Position numbers and translations under genes: made by a program. A stretch of DNA of 64,000 nt from Sphingomonas sp. BK235 (GTDB lineage Bacteria; Pseudomonadota; Alphaproteobacteria; Sphingomonadales; Sphingomonadaceae), in the NCBI RefSeq assembly GCF_004345855.1, contig NZ_SLXN01000004.1, positions 62,001-126,000 of the forward strand, in the 5' to 3' direction. Numbering within the stretch: position 1 is the first letter of the stretch; every line of letters starts with the position of its first letter. The notes beneath the pieces were generated by a model. It was given only the letters and a program-made list of their open reading frames with translations. It was not told the origin of the DNA and did no database searches. This document shows, in pieces, positions 49,926 to 58,034 of the stretch.

Positions 49926-51200
49926 CTATTCCGCCGCCCAGGCCGCGACGTCGTCCTCCTGCGCGATCAGCGCGAGCCCGTGCGCGATCGAGGTGAGCTC
50001 GCCGCCCGCCGCGATCCGCGCCGCGCCGAAGCGCGCCGCGAACAGCGCGCGCACCGCGGGCACCAAAGAGCTGCCCCCGGTCAGGAACACGCGGTCGATG
50101 TCCGCCGCCGCCACCCCCGCCTGCGCCAGCGCGCGGTCGAGCGTCGCCGCGATCCGCGCGAGATCGTCCGCGATCCACGCCTCGAACTCGGCGCGCGCGA
50201 CCTCGCGGTCGATCGTGACGCCCTCGCCCGCGAAGCGGAAGCGCGCGCGCTCGGCGCCGCTCAGCGCGCGCTTGAGCTGCGCCACCGCGTCGTAGAGCGC
50301 ATAGCCCTGTTCATGCTCGATCAGCGCGATCATCCGCGCGATCGCCTCGGGATCCACCGCGCTGCGCCGCAGCCGGTCGAGCTCGGCGAGCGTGCGGCGG
50401 TTGCGCATCAGCGCCAGCCGCGACCAGTCGGCGAACTCGGCGAACCAGCCGTCGGGGATGTCGAGCAGTTTGTCGAAGGAGCGATAGCGCCCGCCCTTGC
50501 CGATGAGCGGCAGCACCAGCCGGTCGACGATCCGCGCGTCGAACCGGTCACCCGCGATGCCGATCCCGGCGTGGCCGAGCGGGACGCAGCGCCGCGCCGC
50601 GCCCGGCTCGGCGACGCGCACCACCGAGAAGTCGCTGGTGCCGCCGCCGAAGTCCGCGACCAGCAGCGTCGCCGCGCGGTCCAGCGTGCTGGCGTCGGCA
50701 TAAGCGGCGGCGAGCGGTTCGTAGACATAGTGGATCGCGCGCGCGGTCCCCGCGAACATCGCGTCGTAGCGGCGCCGCGCCAGCGCGGGATCGGGGCGCG
50801 CGCCGGCGAAGGTGACGGGGCGCCCCACCACCAGCCGGTCGAGCCCCGCGAACCCGCCCGCGGCATCGCGCGCGAGCGCGTCGAGGAACAGGCGGCCGAG
50901 CTCCTCGAAGGTGAAGCGCTTCTCGAACACCGGCGCGCTGTCGAACGCAGCGCTGGCGGCGACCGACTTGAACGACTGGAGGAAGCGGCTGTCCGCGGGG
51001 AACTCGAGATATTCGCGGATCGCCGCCGGCCCCGCCGCGGCCGCCAGCCCACCGCGCGCGGCGGCGTCGTGCCAGAAGCACAGAGCGGTGCGGAACACGG
51101 GCGCGTCACCCGCGAGCGCGAGCAGCTCGGGCGCGGCGCCGACGCGGGCGCGCGCGGCGACGGTGTTGGTGGTGCCGAAGTCGAGGCCGAGCGCGGTCAT
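49926..51200 (-). CDS. Hsp70-family protein lacking the substrate-binding domain
   Basis: 424 residues, ATPase domain only: ALGLDFGTTNTVAARA (phosphate 1), LLVADFGGGTSDFSVVRV (phosphate 2) and VFLTGGSSLVPAVRALFAARFG (adenosine). This is the YegD-like branch of Hsp70. There is no beta-sandwich substrate domain or EEVD-like tail. The gene is convergent with the acylase (6 bp between stops) and is followed upstream by a repeat-rich non-coding region. Function unknown; some such proteins act on specific clients through other contacts. Confidence 0.9.
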   Translation of the reverse strand: MTALGLDFGTTNTVAARARVGAAPELLALAGDAPVFRTALCFWHDAAARGGLAAAAGPAAIREYLEFPADSRFLQSFKSVAASAAFDSAPVFEKRFTFEELGRLFLDALARDAAGGFAGLDRLVVGRPVTFAGARPDPALARRRYDAMFAGTARAIHYVYEPLAAAYADASTLDRAATLLVADFGGGTSDFSVVRVAEPGAARRCVPLGHAGIGIAGDRFDARIVDRLVLPLIGKGGRYRSFDKLLDIPDGWFAEFADWSRLALMRNRRTLAELDRLRRSAVDPEAIARMIALIEHEQGYALYDAVAQLKRALSGAERARFRFAGEGVTIDREVARAEFEAWIADDLARIAATLDRALAQAGVAAADIDRVFLTGGSSLVPAVRALFAARFGAARIAAGGELTSIAHGLALIAQEDDVAAWAAE

Positions 51201-51312
51201 GCGTGTCTCCGGAAAGCGCGGGAGGCGTGCCCTATCGCCGCGGCGCGCGCTCGGGAAGCGCGGATCGGGCGCGGCGCGGACGCGAAGGCCCGCCGGTCCG
51301 GGCGCGCCTCAC

Positions 51313-51333
51313 CCCTCCCCGGCGCGGGGAGGG
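51313..51333. repeat. CCCTCCCC hairpin
   Basis: CCCTCCCC, five-base loop, GGGGAGGG. It resembles the right arm of the repeat at 33,242-33,380 and the hairpin at the window end. Confidence 0.5.
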
Positions 51334-51443
51334 CGATCGCGTACGACGGCAAGGCGCACCGGGCGGTGCACATACCGCCGTCATCCCGGACTGGGTCCGG
51401 GATCCATGGATCCGGACCCAAAAAGGCGGCTTGCACCTTGCGC

Positions 51444-51646
51444 GTCTGATCTCCCGCTGCTTTTCACGGTAGACGCTGTGATGAGGGAGGTCGCTTTCTC
51501 TTCCCTCATCGTCATCCCGGCCTCGCGCCGGGATCCATTCCTCCGCGAGAGCAACGCCGGCGGCCCTCGCGGCACCATGGATCCCGGGTCGAGCCCGGGA
51601 TGACGGACGTAAGCCGCTTCCGCGACAATGAACCTCATGGGTCCGG
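51444..51646. repeat. Long dispersed repeat, copy B
   Basis: Same block order as 38,016-38,240: GTCTGATCTCCCGCTGCTT, a 96-bp hairpin element (51,510-51,605), then CCGCTTCCGCGACAATGAAC and GGGTCC. A 39-bp run at 51,568-51,606 is identical to copy A. Between the left block and the 96-bp core the two copies differ. Confidence 0.75.
51510..51605. repeat. 96-bp intergenic repeat, copy 3
   Basis: Bounded by CGTCATCCCGG and CCGGGATGACG, with hairpins at both ends (CCCGGCCTCGCGCCGGG; CCCGGGTCGAGCCCGGG). The same 96-bp length as the copies at 34,246 and 38,105 although the middle ~35 bp differ. Confidence 0.75.
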
Positions 51647-51835
51647 ACCCATGGTTCCGGGAGAACAGTGGCTCACGCGGACGCGGCACCATGGATCCGG
51701 AGCCAAGCCCGGGAGACGGAGCGGCATGCGGCGAGCGGAAGCTGTACGAATGGCCATAGCCCGGCACGGCGAGACGGGAGGAATGGGGGCACCCGCGCCT
51801 CCCCATCCGGCCCCGCCGGCAGGACAGCCCCGTCG

Positions 51836-52633
51836 CTATGCCGCGTTGAGCTGCTCCAGCAGGTCGGTGACGCGCGCGCGCAGCTCGGGCTCGCGCGTGA
51901 TCTCCAGGATCGCGCCCAGGCTGCGGCGCGCGGCGGCATGGTCGCCATCGACCAGCTCGAGCCGCGCGCGCTCCCACCAGCCGTGCGGCTGGTCGGGCGC
52001 GAACCGCGTCATCCGGCCATAGAGTTCGAGCGCTCGCCGCCCCTTGCCCGCCAGCTCGGCGCGCGCCGCCTGGTTCTGCACCAGCCGCACCAGCACCGCG
52101 CGATTGGGCATCGCCGCGACATGCGTCACCGCCTGCCCCGGCCGCGCCGCCTCCAGCAGCGCCGACAGTCGCTCCGCGCCGACGCGCGCGCCGCCCGCGA
52201 AGGGATCGACGATCACCGGCTCGCTCTCGGCCTCGATCAGCACCAGCACATGGCCGGGCACGTCGAGCACGTCGGCGCTCCAGCCCAGCCGCCGCGCCGC
52301 CGCGACATAGAGGATCGACAGGCTCACGGGCAGCCCGCGGCGGCGTTCCAGCACCTGGAGCAGATCGGCATTGGCGGGGTCGTCGTAGCTCGCGGTGTCG
52401 CCGACGAAGCCGAACTCGCCGCCGATCACCTCGGCGAGCGCGCCGGCCCGTTCGGCCGCGGTCTCGGCGTCGGCGCCGGCGACGTCGAGGCGGATCGAGA
52501 TCGCCTCGAGCAGGTCCTGCGCGACGGTGGCATCGGCGCCGGGATGATCGGCCAGCGCGAGCAGCAGCGCGGCCTCGTCGAGCGCGATATCGTCCTCGTC
52601 CATCAGGCCGAGGCGGGTCAGGTCGTCGTTCAT
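51836..52633 (-). CDS. SirB1 / transglutaminase-like protein with TPR-like tail
   Basis: 265 residues from the ATG at 52,633; the upstream open frame is Arg/Pro-rich shadow sequence. Residues ~1-190 match the SirB1 family: acidic N-terminus (MDEDDIALDEAALLLALADHPGADA), NADLLQVLERRRGLPVSLSILYVAAARRLGW, VLDVPGHVLVLIE and VIVDPFAGG. The C-terminal ~80 residues have helix-turn-helix units (QNQAARAELAGKGRRALELYGRMTRFAPDQPHGWWERARLELVDGD) like TPR repeats. The typical catalytic Cys is not visible, as usual for SirB1. Function unknown. Confidence 0.85.
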   Translation of the reverse strand: MNDDLTRLGLMDEDDIALDEAALLLALADHPGADATVAQDLLEAISIRLDVAGADAETAAERAGALAEVIGGEFGFVGDTASYDDPANADLLQVLERRRGLPVSLSILYVAAARRLGWSADVLDVPGHVLVLIEAESEPVIVDPFAGGARVGAERLSALLEAARPGQAVTHVAAMPNRAVLVRLVQNQAARAELAGKGRRALELYGRMTRFAPDQPHGWWERARLELVDGDHAAARRSLGAILEITREPELRARVTDLLEQLNAA

Positions 52634-52755
52634 GCCCGCCAGATGGGGACGCCGCCGCCCGGGTGCGAGGGGTGGGCGCGGCGTAGCGGGCGGCGCCCGC
52701 CGCGCGGCGCGACGCGACGGCTTGCCCCCGGCGCGCGGCACGATACGATGCGCGC

Positions 52756-53613
52756 ATGGTCACACGGCGACATCTCATCGGCTCCTCCCTCACGCTCGCC
52801 GCGGCGGGCAGCCTCGGCGGCTCGGGCGGCAGCGCCGCGCCGCGCCCCTCGGCGGGCCGGCTCAAGCAATCGGTCAGCCGCTGGTGCTACGAGAAGATCC
52901 CGCTCGACCAGCTCTGCACCTTCGCGGCGAGCATCGGCCTGTCGGGGATCGATCTGCTCCAGCCCAAGGATTACGACGTGCCGCGCCGCCACGGGCTGCG
53001 CTGCACGATGGGCTATGCCGCGGACGAGATGACGATCCCCAACGGGCTCAACCGGCGCGAGAACCATGACGCGATCGAGCGCGCCTTCCGCACCGGCATC
53101 CCGCAGGCGGCCAAGGCGGGCGTGCCCAATGTCATCGCCTTCTCGGGCAACCGCCGCGGCATGTCGGACGAGGAGGGCGCGGCCAACACGATCGCGGGGA
53201 TGAAGCGGCTGACCCCGATCGCGGAGGACCACGGCGTCACCATCTGTCTCGAACTGCTCAACAGCAAGCGCGACCATGCCGATTACATGGCAGACCATAC
53301 CGCCTGGGGCGCGCGCGTGATGGAGGCGGTCGGCTCGCCGCGCGCCAAGCTGCTGTACGACGCCTATCACATGCAGATCATGGAGGGCGACCTGATCGCC
53401 ACGATCCGCGAGAACATCCGCTGGATCGGGCATGTCCATACCGGGGGCGTCCCCGGGCGCCACGAGCTGGACGGCACGCAGGAAGTGAACTGGACCGCGG
53501 TGTCGCGCGCGCTCGCCGACCTCAAGTTCGACGGCTATCTCGCGCACGAGTTCGTCCCCGCGGGCGATCCCCTGCCCGCGCTGCGCGCCGCGGTGCGCAC
53601 CTGCACGGTCTGA
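52756..53613 (+). CDS. Tat-exported hydroxypyruvate-isomerase-like TIM-barrel protein
   Basis: 285 residues with a twin-arginine signal (MVTRRHLIGSSLTLAAAG). The mature part is an AP-endonuclease-2 / xylose-isomerase-like TIM barrel close to hydroxypyruvate isomerase: RWCYEKIPLDQLCTFAASIGLSGIDLL, ITICLELLNSK, LLYDAYHMQIMEGDLIATI, WIGHVHTGGVPGRHELDG and YLAHEFVPAG, with metal-binding Glu, Asp, His and Glu. Export is unusual for a sugar isomerase but common for this subgroup. It is divergent from the SirB1-like gene and convergent with a TonB-dependent receptor, so a link to sugar uptake is possible. Confidence 0.87.
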   Translation: MVTRRHLIGSSLTLAAAGSLGGSGGSAAPRPSAGRLKQSVSRWCYEKIPLDQLCTFAASIGLSGIDLLQPKDYDVPRRHGLRCTMGYAADEMTIPNGLNRRENHDAIERAFRTGIPQAAKAGVPNVIAFSGNRRGMSDEEGAANTIAGMKRLTPIAEDHGVTICLELLNSKRDHADYMADHTAWGARVMEAVGSPRAKLLYDAYHMQIMEGDLIATIRENIRWIGHVHTGGVPGRHELDGTQEVNWTAVSRALADLKFDGYLAHEFVPAGDPLPALRAAVRTCTV

Positions 53614-53622
53614 CACGCCGGT

Positions 53623-53648
53623 CGGGCGGATGACGCGTCATCCGCCCG
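53623..53648. terminator. Perfect 13-bp palindrome between convergent genes
   Basis: CGGGCGGATGACG directly followed by its complement, no loop base. It starts 10 bp after the isomerase stop and, with the hairpin at 53,678-53,706, probably ends transcription from both sides. Confidence 0.55.
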
Positions 53649-53677
53649 AGCGATCCCGGCCGATCGGCCGGCCCCGG

Positions 53678-53706
53678 CGTCGTCCCGGCCCGCGGCCGGG
53701 ACGACG
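53678..53706. terminator. 13-bp stem hairpin, likely bidirectional terminator
   Basis: CGTCGTCCCGGCC, three-base loop, GGCCGGGACGACG, 12 bp from the end of the TonB-dependent receptor gene. No T-run on either strand. Confidence 0.55.
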
Positions 53707-53717
53707 CGGCGCGACGC

Positions 53718-56700
53718 TTACAGCCCCACCTTGAAGCCCGCGCGGACCATCCGGCCGAAGATGCCGGTGCCGCCCTGCACCGCATTGTAGAGGTTGGCGC
53801 CATAGGTCGCCGGGTCGATCGGCGGCAGGTCGTCCAGCAGGTTGACGACGTTGACGTAGAAGGTCGCGCGGTCGTTGATCTTGACGCTGCCGGTCAGGTC
53901 GACGGTGATGTAGCTCTTCACGTCGCACGGGACATAGCCCGGGTTGAGCGAACAATCGCCGCGCGTGCCGCCCTGGTCCTCCGCCGACAGATTGTAGCCG
54001 TCGAAATATTGCGCCGTGGCGCTGAGCTGATAGGCGCCCGCGGTCAGCGTGTTCTGCCACGACCCGCGCCAGCGCGGCGTGCCCGAGCCGGCGGTCAGGT
54101 TATAATTGCCCAGCGTCCCCTGATAGGTCTGCTTCGACCCGTCGGCGAATTCGGTCGACAGTTCGAGGATCAGGCTCGCCTGCGCCACCGAGGAGAAGCT
54201 GATGTCCTCGCCCAGGTCGAACGTCCCCGAGGCGCCGAAGTCGATGCCCTCGGAGCGGATCGTGTTCTCGTTGACGTAGCTGGCCTCGACGAAGGCGAGA
54301 CGCGGCCGCGCGGTCGGGAAATTGGGATCGCCCACGTCGGGCACCAGCCCGAAGCCCGGGGGCGCGTTCTGCCCCGCGTTATAGGCGTCGATCGCGGCCT
54401 GGTTGTCCGCCGCGGCGATCGCGTCGGTCTTCTTGATGTTGAAGTAATCGACCGTCAGCGTCACCTGCGGGATCGGCTCCACGATCACCCCCGCGGTGAA
54501 GCTGCGCGACTTCTCGGGCTTCAGGTCGGGGGTGGCGCGCGTCGTCTGTCCGTAGGACGAGTTGCGGATATAGGCCGGGCAGGAGGTGAAGCTCGCCTGG
54601 CTACAGCCATATTGCGCGAGGAACGCGTCCGAATAGGTCGAGGGCGAGGCGTTGACGAAGCCGCTGGTCGGGAGCGAATTGGCCTCGCCGAAGCTGGGGA
54701 TGCGGAAGCCGCGCGAATAGGTGCCGCGGATCGCGAGCTGGCGGAACGGCGTGAACTTGGCGCCGACCTTGGGCGAGAAGGCGTCCTGCCCGCTCGAATA
54801 TTTGTCGTAGCGGCCGGAGACGTTGACCAGGAATTGGTCGACGATCGGCGCGTTCAGCTCGGCGAAGCCCGAATAGACCGAGCGGCTGCCGTCGATGCCG
54901 AAGGCGTTGAGCACGAAATAGCGGTCGGTCGGGCCGTTGTAATCGGGATTCGCGCTGGGCGAGTTGATCGACTCGTAGCGATAGGCGACGCCGAGGCCGA
55001 GCTGGAGCGGCCCGCCCGGCAGCGTGGCGAGCGAGCGGCCGAGCGTGGCCTGCACCTGCACCATGTCGGATTCGGCGTTGTTGATATTGTCGGGCGAGAG
55101 GAAGTTCTGCTGGTCCTCGGAATTGTTGAACGGGTTCACGAAATCATAGCTGCCGCGCGCGATCGCGGTGAGCAGGTTGTCGATGCGGACATAGCCGCGC
55201 TGCAGCCGGCGCAGGTCGGTGTGCATCGCGGTGGCGTCGACCGCATAGTCCCAGGTGTCGGCGACCTGCCCCTTGATCCCGAGCGCGGCGCGATACACGC
55301 GGCTGCGCGTCTCGTCATACTGGCGGATGCTGGGGATGCGCCCGACGATCCGCGCCACCTGCCCGCTGGCGGCGAAGGGATTGTTGGGGTTGAGCTGGCC
55401 GTTGCCCGCGTTGCAGCCGGTGTCGATGCCGTTGGCCGCGCCCACGCCATTGGCGCAGACATAGACGGGCAGCGTCAGCGCGAACGAGCCCGGCGCGAAC
55501 GCGCCCCCGGTCCCGCTGGTGGTGAAGCGCGGGAAGTCGATGCCCGCATTGGCATTGGCGCGGATGATCCCGAGGTTGCCCGCATAACCGACGCGGCTCT
55601 GCTGGAAGTTGAACATCGCATAGGCCTCGGCATCGTCGCCGACGCGCGCGCTGAACCGCGCCGAGCCGCCGAAGCGCTCGATCTTGGGCGAGATCACGCC
55701 GTCGTTGTTGACGATATCGTCCTGGCAGACCGAGGTGGGCGCCGCCGCATTGGCGGTCTCGGCGAGATCGGCGGGCGACAGAGTGTAGCTCGGTCCGCGC
55801 GTGCAGCCCAGCGCCGGGTTGAGCGCCTGATAGCGGCCCTGCGCGGTGGTGTTGGCGGCGTTGTACGGCCGGACGTAGAGCGTGCCCCCCGTGTTGAACA
55901 CCGATTCCGAGAAGGTGTAATTGCCGTCGCCGTCGAGCCCGTTGACGACATTGTTGGGGCCGCACTCGCCGTCGTTGCAGATGCGGCGCTGGTCGGAACT
56001 ATTGTACGGATACGGGCGGTCGCGGTTGTAGAGCGCGCTCTGGCGGAAATAGAAGCCGCTGACATAAGCGTTATAGCCATTGTCGTCGATGTCGCCGGTG
56101 CCCGCGATCAGGCTGAGCCGCTGGTTGGAGGCGTCGCCGCGGTCGCTGATCCCGGCCTCGGCGCGACCGCCGATGCCCTTGTACTGCCGCTTGGTGATGA
56201 TGTTGACCACGCCCGCGATCGCGTCCGCGCCATAGCTGGACGAGGCGCCGTCGCGCAGCACCTCGATCCGGTCGACGATGTCGTCGGGGATGGTGTTGAG
56301 GTCGACGAAGTTGCGCGTGCCGTCGTCGGACAGCGGGTAATAAGCCGCGCGCAGGCCGTCGAACAGCACCAGCGTCGAGTTGGTCGACAGGCCGCGCAGC
56401 GACACCGCCGAGGCACCGCCCGCGAACGCGCCGTTGGCCGAGAAGGAGTTGGTCAGCGCGGGGCCGTTGTTCGAGGTGAGCTGCTGGATGCCCTCCTGCA
56501 CCGTGGTGACGCCGCGCTGGTCGAGCGCCTCGGCGCTCACCGTGGTGACGGGCGAGGGGCTGGCGCGATCGGTCGTGCGCAGGATCGATCCGGTGACGAC
56601 GATATCGCCGCCCGCCGGCGCGTCGGGGCCGGCGGCGGGCTCGACCGGGCTCTGCTCTACCGGCGCGGGCGGCTGCGCGTTCTGCGGCGCGGTCGGCGTG

Positions 56701-56825
56701 GTGGGCGACGCGGTCTGCGCGTGCGCCGGCGCGGCGGCGAGGACGGTCAGGCTGGCGAGCGCGAGCGCGGAGCAAGCGACCCCGTGGCGCAGCGACGTGC
56801 GCGAGAACAGGCGATGATCGGACAC
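53718..56825 (-). CDS. TonB-dependent receptor
   Basis: 1,035 residues. Signal peptide (LASLTVLAAAPAHAQ), a Pro/Thr/Ala linker of ~40 residues, a TonB-box-like IVVTGS, then the plug domain (ILRTTDRASPSPVTTVSAEALDQRGV, GASAVSLRGLSTNSTLVLFDG, IEVLRDGASSSYGADAIAGVVNIITK). The rest is a 22-strand-type barrel with long extracellular loops containing Cys pairs (CNDGECG, CGQ/CSQASFTSCP), ending in GRMVRAGFKVGL. Closest in style to the large receptors of sphingomonads and Caulobacter for sugars or peptides. Ligand unknown; the nearby sugar-isomerase-like gene is a weak hint for carbohydrates. Confidence 0.93.
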   Translation of the reverse strand: MSDHRLFSRTSLRHGVACSALALASLTVLAAAPAHAQTASPTTPTAPQNAQPPAPVEQSPVEPAAGPDAPAGGDIVVTGSILRTTDRASPSPVTTVSAEALDQRGVTTVQEGIQQLTSNNGPALTNSFSANGAFAGGASAVSLRGLSTNSTLVLFDGLRAAYYPLSDDGTRNFVDLNTIPDDIVDRIEVLRDGASSSYGADAIAGVVNIITKRQYKGIGGRAEAGISDRGDASNQRLSLIAGTGDIDDNGYNAYVSGFYFRQSALYNRDRPYPYNSSDQRRICNDGECGPNNVVNGLDGDGNYTFSESVFNTGGTLYVRPYNAANTTAQGRYQALNPALGCTRGPSYTLSPADLAETANAAAPTSVCQDDIVNNDGVISPKIERFGGSARFSARVGDDAEAYAMFNFQQSRVGYAGNLGIIRANANAGIDFPRFTTSGTGGAFAPGSFALTLPVYVCANGVGAANGIDTGCNAGNGQLNPNNPFAASGQVARIVGRIPSIRQYDETRSRVYRAALGIKGQVADTWDYAVDATAMHTDLRRLQRGYVRIDNLLTAIARGSYDFVNPFNNSEDQQNFLSPDNINNAESDMVQVQATLGRSLATLPGGPLQLGLGVAYRYESINSPSANPDYNGPTDRYFVLNAFGIDGSRSVYSGFAELNAPIVDQFLVNVSGRYDKYSSGQDAFSPKVGAKFTPFRQLAIRGTYSRGFRIPSFGEANSLPTSGFVNASPSTYSDAFLAQYGCSQASFTSCPAYIRNSSYGQTTRATPDLKPEKSRSFTAGVIVEPIPQVTLTVDYFNIKKTDAIAAADNQAAIDAYNAGQNAPPGFGLVPDVGDPNFPTARPRLAFVEASYVNENTIRSEGIDFGASGTFDLGEDISFSSVAQASLILELSTEFADGSKQTYQGTLGNYNLTAGSGTPRWRGSWQNTLTAGAYQLSATAQYFDGYNLSAEDQGGTRGDCSLNPGYVPCDVKSYITVDLTGSVKINDRATFYVNVVNLLDDLPPIDPATYGANLYNAVQGGTGIFGRMVRAGFKVGL

Positions 56826-57021
56826 GATGGCCTCCCTGATGCGCCGGCGGCGCGGGAGTGCGCGCGGGCGTCTGTCGTCCCGGTCCGCGCGGAGTCGATC
56901 GCCCCGCTGCGGTCCCGAAAGATGACGCGTTCGTTAACGTATTGTAAACCTAAGCAATCGTTCGCTTTGGCGCGAACCGCGCACGGTTCGTCACCCCTGC
57001 TGCCCTAAATTCCTGCTGCAA
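56826..57021. promoter_or_regulatory. Promoter region of the TonB-dependent receptor
   Basis: 196 bp upstream of the receptor (minus strand) and downstream of the DUF815 ATPase gene. An AT-rich patch (GTTAACGTATTGTAAACC, near 56,933-56,950) stands out from the GC-rich background and may hold the promoter. No clear operator seen. Confidence 0.35.
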
Positions 57022-57828
57022 TCACAGCGAGATACCCGAACGGCCCGCGAGTTCGACGACATATTGCCACGCCACGCGCCCCGATCGCCCGCCGCGCCGC
57101 GTCGCCCATTGCACCGCCTCGGCCGGGTCGAAGCCGAGGCCGTGGCGCTCGGCATAGGCCCGCACGATCGCGAGGTAGTGATCCTGATCGACGGCGTGGA
57201 AGCCGAGGCTGAGCCCGAACCGGTCGGCGAGCGCGAGCTGGTCGTCGTCGGCGTCGCGCGGGTTGATCGCGCGCTCGGTCGCCTCATGCTCGCGCACCAC
57301 GAGGTGGCGGCGATTGGCGGTGACGAGCAGGCGCGCGTTGGCGGGCCGCGCCTCCGCCCCGCCCTCCAGCAGCGAGCGCAGCGCGCGCGCCTCCCCCGCC
57401 GCGTCGATGCCGAGATCGTCGACGAAGATCGCATAGGCGCGCGGCTGCGCCGCGATCGTGTCGAACAGCCGCGGCAGCGTCGCGAGCCGCTCGGCCGCGA
57501 CCTCGACCAGCGCGAGCGCGCCCCCCGCCGCCTGCACCGCGCCGACCGCCGCCTTGACCAGCGCCGACTTGCCCGTGCCGCGCGCGCCCCACAGCAGCAC
57601 GTCCTGCGCGGCATGGCCGGCGGCGAGCCGCTCCAGATTCGCCACCAGCGCGTCGCGCTGCGCGTCGACGCGCTGGAGCAGCGCGAGGTCGAGCGGCACG
57701 AAGGCGCGCGCCGCCACCAGCACTCCCTCGCGCCAGACATAAGCGGGGTGGGCGAGCGGGTCGGCGGCGGCGGGGGGCGGCGGCGCGAGCCGCTCCAGCG
57801 CGGCGGCGATGCGATCGAGCGGGTCCAT
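57022..57828 (-). CDS. DUF815 AAA+ ATPase
   Basis: 268 residues. N-terminal helical part, then Walker A in WGARGTGKSALVKA, Walker B in AIFVDDLG, sensor-like LLVTANRRHLV and an arginine-rich ALADRFGLSLGF block, the DUF815 pattern. The C-terminal segment (ATRRGGRSGRVAWQYVVELAG) is also typical. Cytoplasmic, function unknown. Divergent from the manC gene with ~206 bp between them. Confidence 0.88.
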   Translation of the reverse strand: MDPLDRIAAALERLAPPPPAAADPLAHPAYVWREGVLVAARAFVPLDLALLQRVDAQRDALVANLERLAAGHAAQDVLLWGARGTGKSALVKAAVGAVQAAGGALALVEVAAERLATLPRLFDTIAAQPRAYAIFVDDLGIDAAGEARALRSLLEGGAEARPANARLLVTANRRHLVVREHEATERAINPRDADDDQLALADRFGLSLGFHAVDQDHYLAIVRAYAERHGLGFDPAEAVQWATRRGGRSGRVAWQYVVELAGRSGISL

Positions 57829-58034
57829 CGCCGCGGGCTAGCCGCCGCGGCGACGCGGCTCAACCCGGCGCGCGCCTTGTGCTGCCCATGGTCAAGTTCA
57901 TGGATTTGGAACAGTTACGCGATTTTGTCGCGTTGCCGCACCGCAACATGCCCCGTAAAGGAGCCAAGCGCCCACCGGGGTGTTGTCACGACAAAGCGGG
58001 TGCGCCTGGCGCATCCCGGGGAAAGGGAACAGCG

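Larger units (their letters stand above)
51201..51835. other. Repeat-rich intergenic region, about 635 bp
   Basis: No gene recognised. It holds a GGGGAGGG hairpin (51,313-51,333), a half repeat element (51,379-51,406), the long dispersed repeat copy B with its 96-bp core (51,444-51,646), and a decayed fragment (51,682-51,719) with GCGGCACCATGGATCC. Several palindromes are GGGTCCGGACCC-like. Probably an insertion hot spot for these repeats. Confidence 0.65.

Noticed and set aside
54009..57008. A 999-codon open frame on the plus strand opposite the TonB-dependent receptor
   Set aside because: Arg/Ala/Gly-rich shadow of the receptor gene in GC-rich DNA; no domain or ribosome binding site, whereas the minus strand has complete receptor motifs.
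57879..58034. Upstream extension of the manC reading frame by 52 codons
   Set aside because: Not part of the nucleotidyltransferase fold; the TTG at 58,035 with AAGGGA places the conserved PVILSGGSGTR at the expected N-terminus.
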